A stretch of 64,000 nt of DNA from Euhalothece natronophila Z-M001 (GTDB lineage Bacteria; Cyanobacteriota; Cyanobacteriia; Cyanobacteriales; Rubidibacteraceae). The position numbers and the translations under genes were made by a program. The notes beneath the pieces are model-generated. The model did no database searches and was not told the origin of the DNA. It saw only the letters and a program-made list of their open reading frames with translations. Shown here one piece after another: positions 1 through 6,744 of the stretch (position 1 is the stretch's first letter; each line of letters opens with the position of its first letter). The stretch lies in contig NZ_CP042327.1 in the NCBI RefSeq assembly GCF_007904085.1, positions 18,067 to 82,066 of the forward strand. Direction: 5' to 3'.

Positions 1-2475
1 GTGTCTTTCATAGGCAAGTGTTAGTTTAACCTTGCCATGACCAATTCTGACAACGCCATCTTCTTTTCCAAAGAGAATGGCTAAAATTTCATATAATCCC
101 AGTGTGGGAATATTGGCAATTACCTGATCATTATGCTGGGAGGTTTCGCCATGAAGGTAACTATCTGCCAGCGCGATCGCGCTTTTCCACTTCTTCCGTT
201 CTGCTGGGGTTAACCCGTTATAGCGATCTACTTTGTTGGTTTTGTAATCAGCCAATCCCTGATCAGCAACGGCGCGATGTTTTTCGATAATTTGCCAGAC
301 AATTAATAAATCTTCTTTGAAGCCATCATAAGGGATAATTCCTAAAAGATACTGAAGGCTTTCTTCCTCAGTTGCTTCAGGAAGCGAGGTTGCACCATAA
401 TGGGGAACTTTAATCTTCCCTGCTAACATCGCATTGATATTTTGTTTATATGGCAGTAATCGTTGGTAAACTTTAGGGGCTTCTTCTTCAATCCAGTTCC
501 ATTGCTGATCTAAATCAGTCTGGCTTAAGATACGCTCTTTTGTGGCTTGGAAGAGGGTGCTAGCTTCCTCAAAAATGGCAATATCATTTTCGTAAGATAA
601 GCCATCTTCAGGGCAATCAGGATTGGGCATGGAATCAATATGGGCGCGAATAGCAGGATTAGCCAGTGCATCTCGTCTTTCTCCTTTGTAGCCAAATTGA
701 GTACAGCTTCCACGCTGGGGACAAGTGGCACAAATGAAGTTATCCTTACCATCGTTGGTGGCAGTATTACGGGAATTAACATCATAGCCTTTAGCAGCTA
801 ACTTATTAAACCGATCCGCTTGAAAACAATTCCCCTCGATGTCAGGTTCGGGCTGTTCTTTACTCCACTTCCAGCGTCGAACATAGGGATCACCTGTGGC
901 GGTTTCCCGTGTTGTATCCTGTACTAAGCCATTATGACGGCTGGGGAGATCTGCTTTTTGGGCGGCGGTTTCGGTGGTGGGGTTACGATGATCCGCGTGG
1001 ATATACCATGTTTTTCCCTCGCTACTTTCTAGCTGGTTTAATTCGTGGGTTTTCCCTGTTCCCGTGGCGCTTGTATCAAGGATATAGTGATAACCTTTTT
1101 TGATTAGCTCTTGAACACAGGATGAGCGTTTCCCTTTTTTGAATTTAATTTCATGGAGAATGCCATTAGAAGGATTTTTCTTAGGAATCTCATCTTTGCC
1201 AAAGATAAGTTTCTTCACCTTGTTAACTTCTCTTTCAAACCGTTGGCGGTTCAGGATTTCATCAAATCCGTTGAATTGATGGCCAGCGTGCTTCTTGATT
1301 AATTCAATGAAATCTTGCCCTTTTTGGGTTTCCCATTCTTTTTGGGAGATTTCTTTGCCACCAGCTTCCGATTCTAGTTCGCGCTGATAGCTAGCTTGCT
1401 CTGGATTTTTGGCAAGATAATCACTAGGAGAAATTAGCGCGATGTCGCTAATGGTTTCCTCTGATATCTCATCAATATCACCATTGGATTTTTCTATCTG
1501 ATTCCACCAAGCGATAGAAATCTCCTCATATCCCCATTCTTCTAGGAGATTGAAAAGCTCAATCGAAGGCTCAATTACTCGTGGATTTAAGACCGCGCCA
1601 GCATCAGGAATAAAGATTAATTCCGTGGCTTCTAATTCCTGTAATGCTGAATTGAGTAATTGGGGAGATTGGGGGAAGAAGGAGACACCAGCAAAGCCAA
1701 TGACGGGATAACCTAATCTTTCGGCGGCGATCTTTGGCTTCCATTCTAAGCCCTCACACAAGCCCACACGATTAGGAGATTGAATCTCAGACGGATAGTA
1801 AACGGCTAGTGGATACTCCCCTGTTTCCTTGTCTTTTTGGGTGCATCCCTGCTTATTAGAAGCTAGCCAAGTGTATTTGCCGTTTCCTGTCTCTTGGGCG
1901 TTGGGATCATGGAAGCGTAAAGCCACATACTCGCCATTCTGGTTGGGAATTGGGACAACAATCCCATCACAAGGATTATTAAGTCCTCTTCCATAGCGGT
2001 TAACACCAGCTAAAGCAGGGCTGACAGGGGTTTCTAATTTTTGCCACTTGCTAACGCTACGATATCCCCCAGCTTGAATCTGCTGATCGCTTAATCCTCT
2101 GGCTTTTAGTTTCTCTCTATGTTCATCAGTGAGAGGTAACTGAGAGAGAATCTCTCTGATTGCGCGATCGCGCTCTTGATTAGATAGGGAAGATTTGATT
2201 TTCTGATTCTCTTGCTCTAGCCATCTTTCCTTCTCTCGTCGCTTTTGTTCAAGCCATTGCTGTTTCTTCTCTTCGGAAAAGTCGCTGATTTCCGATTCCA
2301 GCTTATACATTCTGAAGCCGTGCTTATCCTCTTTCAGGAATCGGTAAGCAGGAGAAGGATTTTCACCACGGCAGTGAGTAACATTCGTTTTTGTATTAGT
2401 TCGACAACCTTTCTTTGTTTCCCCACAAACAGGGCAGGGGTTTCGGTGGTTGTGGCGTTCCCAGACTCTAGCCAT
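1..2475 (-). CDS. CyRepA1-type plasmid replication protein (DUF3854 primase-like plus P-loop), 3' end off the window
   Basis: The frame is open for 825 codons from an ATG at 2475 to the left edge, so the C-terminus is missing. Seen: an N-terminal zinc-ribbon-like cluster (C14, C17, C24, H34/C35), a Toprim/DUF3854-like part with LCEG (E241) and FIPDAG (D291), then a Walker A at 466-476 (TSATGTGKT), four cysteines at 582, 585, 591 and 621, and a Walker B-like AIFEEA at 633-638. Four cysteines between Walker A and B recall the iron-sulphur insert of XPD/DinG helicases; this is inference. The combination of primase-like and helicase-like halves fits the cyanobacterial plasmid initiator family called CyRepA1. 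It presumably initiates replication of this replicon. Its start overlaps the stop of a 44-aa leader ORF (TAATG), so translation is probably coupled. Confidence 0.75.
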   Translation of the reverse strand, partial: MARVWERHNHRNPCPVCGETKKGCRTNTKTNVTHCRGENPSPAYRFLKEDKHGFRMYKLESEISDFSEEKKQQWLEQKRREKERWLEQENQKIKSSLSNQERDRAIREILSQLPLTDEHREKLKARGLSDQQIQAGGYRSVSKWQKLETPVSPALAGVNRYGRGLNNPCDGIVVPIPNQNGEYVALRFHDPNAQETGNGKYTWLASNKQGCTQKDKETGEYPLAVYYPSEIQSPNRVGLCEGLEWKPKIAAERLGYPVIGFAGVSFFPQSPQLLNSALQELEATELIFIPDAGAVLNPRVIEPSIELFNLLEEWGYEEISIAWWNQIEKSNGDIDEISEETISDIALISPSDYLAKNPEQASYQRELESEAGGKEISQKEWETQKGQDFIELIKKHAGHQFNGFDEILNRQRFEREVNKVKKLIFGKDEIPKKNPSNGILHEIKFKKGKRSSCVQELIKKGYHYILDTSATGTGKTHELNQLESSEGKTWYIHADHRNPTTETAAQKADLPSRHNGLVQDTTRETATGDPYVRRWKWSKEQPEPDIEGNCFQADRFNKLAAKGYDVNSRNTATNDGKDNFICATCPQRGSCTQFGYKGERRDALANPAIRAHIDSMPNPDCPEDGLSYENDIAIFEEASTLFQATKERILSQTDLDQQWNWIEEEAPKVYQRLLPYKQNINAMLAGKIKVPHYGATSLPEATEEESLQYLLGIIPYDGFKEDLLIVWQIIEKHRAVADQGLADYKTNKVDRYNGLTPAERKKWKSAIALADSYLHGETSQHNDQVIANIPTLGLYEILAILFGKEDGVVRIGHGKVKLTLAYERH

Positions 2476-2609
2476 TAGTCCGCCTCCCCCGTTAGTGCGA
2501 CTGCGATGCGCCCTAATTGAACAATGGCGGTTGTTGGGGAAAAGGCAAATTTGGAATAGGGTTCTTGATTTAAGAGTAGGTGGGAACTATGCTTCGTTTT
2601 AGTTTTCAT
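2475..2609 (-). CDS. 44-aa leader ORF coupled to the rep gene
   Basis: A short reading frame runs from ATG at 2609 to a TAA that shares one base with the rep start codon (TAATG). It has an excellent Shine-Dalgarno (AGGAGG, about 6 bases upstream). The product starts MKTKTKHSSHLLLNQEPYSK and ends LTGEAD; no known domain was recognised. The very strong ribosome site, close coupling and position suggest either a small regulatory protein or a leader peptide whose translation controls Rep synthesis, as known for some other plasmid initiators. Coding status is inferred; only the geometry is seen. Confidence 0.5.
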   Translation of the reverse strand: MKTKTKHSSHLLLNQEPYSKFAFSPTTAIVQLGRIAVALTGEAD

Positions 2610-2616
2610 TGATTTC

Positions 2617-2637
2617 CTCCTCTTGGGATGGGAGGAG
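2617..2637 (-). promoter_or_regulatory. Hairpin covering the ribosome-binding site of the rep leader ORF
   Basis: On the minus strand CTCCTC (2637-2632) can pair with GAGGAG (2622-2617) around a 9-base loop. The right arm is the Shine-Dalgarno of the 44-aa ORF, so folding would hide it. This could throttle expression of the coupled leader-rep pair. The pairing is seen; the function is inferred. Confidence 0.4.
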
Positions 2638-2639
2638 TA

Positions 2640-2909
2640 AACCAGAAATCGATCAGAACCCTATTTTTTCACTTTTTCTAAACTATGCTAGAATACTAAT
2701 GTGTAGTTAGTTTCTAGTAGCGTTTGGATTAAGAGCGAACAGTGAGCGTTTCTGATTAATTCTTGGTTAGCTCCTCCCGTTTACTTGGGTATCGTTCATC
2801 GCAACAACTAATTTCCAACGCTTAGTGACTTCAGAGGCTTTGGCCTCACCTGAGCGCAAAACAGGTCGAACTCTCGACCTTGAGATGCGCGGGCAGATAA
2901 GCCCTCATC
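2640..2909. other. Non-coding region with three stem-loops and short repeats
   Basis: No gene is visible. Three perfect short stems occur in a row: GAGGC-TTTG-GCCTC near 2833-2846, AGGTCGA-ACTC-TCGACCT at 2863-2880, and GGGC-AGATAA-GCCC near 2891-2904. The motif AGCGTTT followed by GATTAA occurs twice near 2718 and 2748. Placed beside rep, this could hold a counter-transcribed RNA, operator or part of an origin. The promoter of rep should also lie here, but no convincing -35/-10 pair was found. Confidence 0.4.
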
Positions 2910-3749
2910 CTACTTGTTCACGACTGCATTTTCATTAGAGGTTGCTGTATTATCAACTGAAGAATTATACTTAGTTTTTGAGTTTGAGGAATTGGTCTTT
3001 GATGTTACAAAGGCCTTGATAAACTTAACTAGCCTATCTTCCTCAATAATGGTCAGTGTACCACGTCCCTGTTTCTTAATCCACAAAAATTTTTCATCAC
3101 CAACTTGGCCATATAAGTGTGGAGGGTGATGCTTATTTATCTTCGTTTCCCCCATTAGTAACAATATCCTAACGGAGGGCTTTCTCGTATCATTAGATTT
3201 TCCACCAAAAAGACTACGCTCATTTTTTTGTAGCCACCTAAAGCATTCAGGAATATAGTCAGAGGGATCAGGTTTCCAGATGTTCTTTCCTCTGTTGTTA
3301 ACGCGACGAATATAGAAAGTTTCTTTATCCTCACGATAAGTAATTATTGAATCATTCATCTTCCGATGACAAATGGCAAAGTAAATTTTTTGAGGAAAGC
3401 GTACAAATAAATCAATTTGATTAACCGTTGCGACATCTTTTGGTACTTTAACTTTTGGAATGATCTCAATACCATCGTCTTCAAAATGTTCTAATAGGGT
3501 TTCCATTATATGAATCATGTGAGATAAAGTAGCAATTTCCTTGACTTTATTCCCACCAAGAATACTGAAAACAACGGAAAACATTGTATTAAGCCAGAGA
3601 GAACTAATTGCTCCCCCATAGTTTAAAATTGCTTTTAAAACCTGTTTATTTCTTTCTTTTTTTAGCTGATTAAGAGCTTGATCATTATCAAATTCACCAA
3701 TTGGAGGATATTTCCCATCTTCATTGCGGAAATCCAAGTCTGAAATCAT
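2910..3749 (-). CDS. Hypothetical protein, possible degenerate PD-(D/E)XK-like fold
   Basis: 279 aa, not recognised. The start codon overlaps the stop of the upstream ribbon-helix-helix gene (TAATG), so the two form one operon. The N-terminal half has a hydrophobic helix-rich part (roughly residues 40-75). The middle has the pattern NQIDLFVRF then IYFAICHRK (about 112-128), which looks like strands of a restriction-endonuclease-like fold, but the usual acidic residue of the (D/E)XK motif is not clear, so the assignment is weak. The tail is rich in Ser, Asn and Lys and probably disordered. Its place between rep and the iteron-like repeats suggests a plasmid maintenance role. Confidence 0.6.
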   Translation of the reverse strand: MISDLDFRNEDGKYPPIGEFDNDQALNQLKKERNKQVLKAILNYGGAISSLWLNTMFSVVFSILGGNKVKEIATLSHMIHIMETLLEHFEDDGIEIIPKVKVPKDVATVNQIDLFVRFPQKIYFAICHRKMNDSIITYREDKETFYIRRVNNRGKNIWKPDPSDYIPECFRWLQKNERSLFGGKSNDTRKPSVRILLLMGETKINKHHPPHLYGQVGDEKFLWIKKQGRGTLTIIEEDRLVKFIKAFVTSKTNSSNSKTKYNSSVDNTATSNENAVVNK

Positions 3750-4117
3750 TAGTTATTGAAGAGTATTAAATAGTTTTTATAACTTGAAAGGAAGTTTTTA
3801 TCACGTGAAAGAAAGTTTTTATAACTTGAAAGGAAGTTTTTATAACTTGAAAGGAAGTTTTTATAACTTGAAAGGAAGTTTTTATTTGGTTGGTTCTCCA
3901 TTTCTGCTAATCCAACCATTGTTGCTTCTCGTAACAGTTTCGAGAAGCTCATTCCTCGTCTTTCTGCCAGTTGTAGCGCTTTATGGTAGGCACTGGCAGG
4001 TAATCGCAACCCGAGACTTTTTTTTAGCAATGGTTCAGTTTGCGGATCAGGGGTCGTAAAACGCCCTAGCTCATCATGAGTTTGCTTTAGTTTTCGCATT
4101 TTCGGCTCTTTTTTCAT
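3749..4117 (-). CDS. Ribbon-helix-helix-like plasmid protein with C-terminal heptapeptide repeats
   Basis: 122 aa. Residues about 35-75 (LGLRLPASAYHKALQLAERR then FSKLLREATMVGL) fit a strand followed by two helices, as in ribbon-helix-helix DNA-binding proteins of copy-control or partition systems. The C-terminal third is a run of five near-identical heptapeptides, NFLSSYK with one NFLSRDK, encoded by 21-bp tandem DNA repeats. It is basic at the N-terminus (MKKEPKMRKLK). It overlaps the next gene by TAATG. The likely role is a DNA-binding regulator that may bind the repeats inside its own gene; this is inference. Confidence 0.6.
   Translation of the reverse strand: MKKEPKMRKLKQTHDELGRFTTPDPQTEPLLKKSLGLRLPASAYHKALQLAERRGMSFSKLLREATMVGLAEMENQPNKNFLSSYKNFLSSYKNFLSSYKNFLSRDKNFLSSYKNYLILFNN
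3773..3885. repeat. 21-bp iteron-like tandem repeats inside a coding region
   Basis: Five complete 21-bp units start at 3773, 3794, 3815, 3836 and 3857, followed by an 8-base partial unit at 3878. Each begins GTTTTTAT; most read GTTTTTATAACTTGAAAGGA plus A, and the second is diverged and contains CACGTG. Two helical turns per unit, perfect phasing and proximity to rep resemble the iterons that bind plasmid initiators. Because 21 is a multiple of three, the array also encodes a heptapeptide repeat in the minus-strand gene. Confidence 0.85.
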
Positions 4118-4427
4118 TACTTTTCAAATTCTTTTTAATTATTAATAGGTGCGACTAATAGTTAACACATCAGCGAGTTGGCATTTCTCTTAATATACCC
4201 TTCATATAAGGCTGATAGAAAAATGTCGGTGTGTTAAGTATTTACCGCACGGATTAATAACTTTTGTTTTTCTTTTTGAGTTACTTTTTGTTTTTTTTGA
4301 TTTTGCCATTTTGGGGGATACAATTTGCTAAAATGCCTATAATATCCGTGGTGTAATGGTATAATTAAAGGAATTAGTCATGAGGGAAAAATCAAACCCT
4401 ATGCTCTGTCCTTGACACGATAATATC
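4118..4427. other. AT-rich intergenic region upstream of the ribbon-helix-helix gene
   Basis: No gene seen. It has T-rich runs near 4260-4315 and several TATAAT-like hexamers (near 4338 and 4357), but none has a convincing partner -35 box at normal spacing. The promoter for the minus-strand operon 4117-2910 should lie here. Confidence 0.4.
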
Positions 4428-4679
4428 ATGAATGATTTAGCTTTGGGCTTTAGCACTTTAGACACTACGCAACCTTCCCTAAGTGAAGATGAACAACGGG
4501 ATCGATTATATCGAGAGCGAAAAGTAGAATGAGATTTCTATAAAGCGGACACAAGTTTAGCTCAACTGCGCGATCGTAAGACTTATATCTCGTTGGAAGC
4601 CTATGTTCGTGACTGTTTTGGGTCTCAGCGTCGTCACTCCCATCAATTAATAGCCGTTAGGCTTAACGGGAGAAGTTAA
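4428..4679 (+). pseudogene. Decayed plasmid DNA-binding gene with internal stop
   Basis: The frame starting at 4428 (MNDLALGFSTLDTTQ) meets a TGA at 4530 but continues in the same frame to a TAA at 4677. The downstream part, SLAQLRDRKTYISLEAYVRD then RRHSHQLI, matches the pattern of the intact gene at 42436 (ALTEIRDEKLYKEKGYSNFR then KKSHAYRVI). The TGA most simply replaces a TGG codon. It is therefore a broken, truncated member of that cyanobacterial plasmid protein family, probably left after a partial duplication of the partition region. Confidence 0.6.
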
Positions 4680-4825
4680 ACAACGCAAAGAACGACAAGT
4701 GCATTCCTTAACGCTAAATGATTAGCAAAGGGGATAACTGCAAAAGATTAATTGCTCTCTCTTGGTGGATTGGTGATGGTTTGATGTAAAATTAGTCTTA
4801 AGTTAGTTTCAATGGAAGAAGAGGC

Positions 4826-4845
4826 TACCCATAACGTTATGGGTA
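4826..4845. promoter_or_regulatory. parS: Candidate parS site 1 (20-bp palindrome)
   Basis: A perfect palindrome with core ACCCATAACGTTATGGGT, located upstream of the parA fragment. The same 20 bases occur upstream of the intact parA (6056-6075) and inside parB (7204-7223). Three identical sites in a partition locus are best explained as ParB binding sites or operators. Binding itself is inferred. Confidence 0.7.
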
Positions 4846-4872
4846 AACTGGAAAGCGAATAATCATTATCCT

Positions 4873-4976
4873 GTGAGCATTATTAGCCTTGTTAATCAAA
4901 AAGGGGGTTGTGGAAAAAGTACAACCGCCGTTCATTTTTGGTAATGGCTCTCCCCAGACAAATCAGTTAGTTTCAT
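4873..4976 (+). pseudogene. parA fragment (duplicated 5' end)
   Basis: From GTG at 4873 it reads MSIISLVNQKGGCGKSTTAVHF, almost identical to the intact ParA at 6103, including the deviant Walker A, then hits TAA at 4942. Nucleotide identity to the parA region continues to about 4976 and begins well upstream (about 4761), so the promoter, the 16-codon mini-ORF and the palindrome were copied too. Only the first quarter of parA is present. It is a remnant of a second partition locus. Confidence 0.8.
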
Positions 4977-5228
4977 GAGTGAAGATGAACAACTGGAAAA
5001 GCAGTGGAATCAGCAGGGGGAAAAGTTCCTAGTTCTCGACCAGTGGCTCAGACAACTCAACCCCTGAAAGAACGAGCTACTCAAAACAGTCATGAGTCTA
5101 ACCCCCATTATGTTGGAGAAATTTGTCAGTTCCGAGTAAAAGATCATCCTAACTTACGGGAATTTTTAGACTTTGGTGGACTTGTTAGTCAAGTACATGA
5201 TTATTATTTGGAGGCTCGGAGAGGGTGA
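4975..5228 (+). pseudogene. Frameshifted remnant of a plasmid-associated protein
   Basis: An ATG at 4975 opens MSEDEQLEKQWNQQGEKF and stops at 5065; a second frame continues to 5228 with HYVGEICQFRVKDHPNLREF, a stretch that looks like the C-terminal part of the protein. The SEDEQ start resembles that of the broken gene at 4428. The joined frames suggest one gene disrupted by an indel between about 5030 and 5065. It lacks a normal C-terminus. Function unknown. Confidence 0.5.
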
Positions 5229-5281
5229 GAAATACCTGATCATGTATGATAAAAGTATGATGAGCAAAGGGGATAACTGCA

Positions 5282-5494
5282 ATGAGAGCCACAATTTATT
5301 TACCTGATGAGCTTGCTCAACGCATTCAAGAAAAGCTCGATCAAGAAGGACAAAGTAAAGAAAACCTTTCCCAGTTTATTCAGAAAGCCGTAGAGAAGGA
5401 ACTTGCCCAGAAAGACGTTTCTCATTTTTTAGCATTTACAGGCGTTGTCAAATCTGCCCCCAAGCACGCTGATGAGGAGGCGGAAGACTTTTGA
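5282..5494 (+). CDS. Ribbon-helix-helix antitoxin of a PIN toxin pair
   Basis: 70 aa. The N-terminus MRATIYLPDELAQRIQEKL is a typical ribbon-helix-helix strand plus helix, followed by a second helix (SQFIQKAVEKEL) and an acidic tail that would wrap the toxin. The ribosome site is GGGGAT upstream of ATG. Its stop overlaps the start of the toxin by four bases (TTGA). It should repress its own operon and neutralise the PIN protein downstream. A copy of the 22 bases before its start lies at about 4720, part of the local duplication. Confidence 0.8.
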   Translation: MRATIYLPDELAQRIQEKLDQEGQSKENLSQFIQKAVEKELAQKDVSHFLAFTGVVKSAPKHADEEAEDF

Positions 5495-5904
5495 AGACGG
5501 CGTTGGTTATTGATTCGGGTCCTTTAATTGCTACCCTATTTGAAAAAGATAGGTATCACTTACAAGCGGTTAAAGGTTTTCACCAATTAAAGCAAGAAGA
5601 ACGAACGTTAATTTTACCTCTTCCCATCGTTTTTGAAGTCCATCGCTGGTTGTTGCAACAACAAGGTTCTCAGTTAGCACAAGCTGTGTTTATCGCCATT
5701 GATCGCAGTTTTCAAATCTATGCTATTACTGAAAGTGACTTCTCAGCAATTAAACAAATTGTTCTCGATCTTTCCCACTGGGAGGGAACTTTAGCTGATG
5801 CTTCTGTCGTTTATGTGGCGATGAAACTTCGGTGTCCTGTGTGGACACTTGATTATCGAGATTTATCCCGTTTTTCCAAGCTAACTTTTTGGACTCCTCA
5901 ATAG
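5491..5904 (+). CDS. PIN-domain toxin (VapC-like)
   Basis: 137 aa, starting at TTG inside the antitoxin stop. PIN-domain acidic residues are visible: D8 in VIDSGPL, E50 (VFEVHRW), D103 (TLADASVVYVA) and D120 (WTLDYRD). Such proteins are Mg-dependent ribonucleases, often cutting tRNA or rRNA, inhibited by the co-encoded antitoxin. An in-frame GTG or ATG start with better spacing is not available, and the GAGGAGG upstream supports the TTG. Length is normal and the gene looks intact. Confidence 0.8.
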   Translation: MKTALVIDSGPLIATLFEKDRYHLQAVKGFHQLKQEERTLILPLPIVFEVHRWLLQQQGSQLAQAVFIAIDRSFQIYAITESDFSAIKQIVLDLSHWEGTLADASVVYVAMKLRCPVWTLDYRDLSRFSKLTFWTPQ

Positions 5905-5995
5905 GAAAGTTGATAGAGGATGCGATCTCAAATTCCTCTCATCTCTGTAAGGCCTCCTATGACTAAACTTGCTTTTGCTTCTGATTTTTTCCTCG

Positions 5996-6022
5996 TTGAT
6001 TGGCGATAATTTGAGTTATAAT
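5996..6022 (+). promoter_or_regulatory. Putative promoter of the par operon
   Basis: TTGATT (5996-6001) and TATAAT (6017-6022) are separated by 15 bases, short but usable. Transcription from here would start near 6029, just before the palindrome-containing mini-ORF. The duplicated copy upstream of the parA fragment keeps this region with TAAAAT in place of TATAAT. Confidence 0.4.
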
Positions 6023-6041
6023 TATTTTGAAGTTGGATTTT

Positions 6042-6092
6042 ATGAAAGAAAAGGCTACCCATAACGTTATGGGTAAAGTCAAAAGCGAATAA
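6042..6092 (+). CDS. 16-codon mini-ORF containing the parS palindrome, upstream of parA
   Basis: ATG at 6042 to TAA at 6090 encodes MKEKATHNVMGKVKSE. The duplicated locus at 4812-4862 preserves an equivalent frame (MEEEATHNVMGKLESE) although the flanking bases have changed. The palindrome encodes THNVMGK here and also in parB, in the same frame. parA starts 10 bases after the stop and has no clear ribosome site of its own, so translational coupling is possible. Whether the peptide is made is unknown. Confidence 0.35.
   Translation: MKEKATHNVMGKVKSE
6056..6075. promoter_or_regulatory. parS: Candidate parS site 2 (20-bp palindrome)
   Basis: Identical palindrome to 4826-4845, lying between the predicted transcription start and parA. 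In this position it could serve both as centromere and as operator of the parA-parB operon. Confidence 0.75.
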
Positions 6093-6102
6093 TCATTATC
6101 CT

Positions 6103-6744
6103 GTGACTGTTATTAGCCTTGTTAATCAAAAAGGGGGTTGTGGAAAAAGTACAACCGCCGTCCATTTTGCCTACTGGCTCTCCCAAGACAAATCAGTTAG
6201 CTTCATTGATGCTGATTCTCAAGAATCTAGTTCGGGATGGCTGGCTCAGTTAGACTCAGTTAACTTCTCTTATCAGGCAATTTTAGATCCAGAAGCCTTA
6301 TTTGATGCGATTGAAGTAGCTCAAGAACAGTCGGACTTAGTCGTGGTTGATGGACCTGGGAGTTTAAGTGAGGTAACAAAAACCATTCTTGATTTATCTG
6401 ATTTGACGCTTGTTCCTTGTCAGCCGTCAGGGTTGGATTTAAGTAGTAGTAACCAAATTTTACAAGTGATTCGTCAGCGACAAAAAGTCCGTCAGGGTCG
6501 TCCTTTAGTGGGCTTATTTCTGAGTCGTGGTGTTAAAAATACGATCTTACTGCGAGAAGCCCAACAAGCTCTAAAAGCTGATCAACGGTTTCCCTTATTA
6601 AATACGATTATTTACCAACGGCAGTGTATCTCTGATGCACCCGTTCAAGGGGCAACGGTTTTTGAGAATTCTAGTTCGTCTGCACAAGCAGCCGCCAAAG
6701 ATTATGTTTCGTTATTTCAGGAGGCTTTGAAGATCCTTGGCTAA
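6103..6744 (+). CDS. parA: ParA-type partition ATPase
   Basis: 213 aa from GTG, the short (type Ib-like) ParA form without an N-terminal DNA-binding domain. It has the deviant Walker A KGGCGKST at residues 10-17, a FIDAD motif (about 34-38) and a Walker B region LVVVDGPG (about 78-85). ParA ATPases pattern the nucleoid and move ParB-bound plasmids. The parB start overlaps its 3' end by 8 bases. A partial second copy of this gene lies at 4873. Confidence 0.93.
   Translation: MTVISLVNQKGGCGKSTTAVHFAYWLSQDKSVSFIDADSQESSSGWLAQLDSVNFSYQAILDPEALFDAIEVAQEQSDLVVVDGPGSLSEVTKTILDLSDLTLVPCQPSGLDLSSSNQILQVIRQRQKVRQGRPLVGLFLSRGVKNTILLREAQQALKADQRFPLLNTIIYQRQCISDAPVQGATVFENSSSSAQAAAKDYVSLFQEALKILG

Noticed and set aside
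3784..4059. Plus-strand frame across the 21-bp repeats
   Set aside because: A repeat-driven shadow of the minus-strand ribbon-helix-helix gene, which has the better start, composition and operon context.
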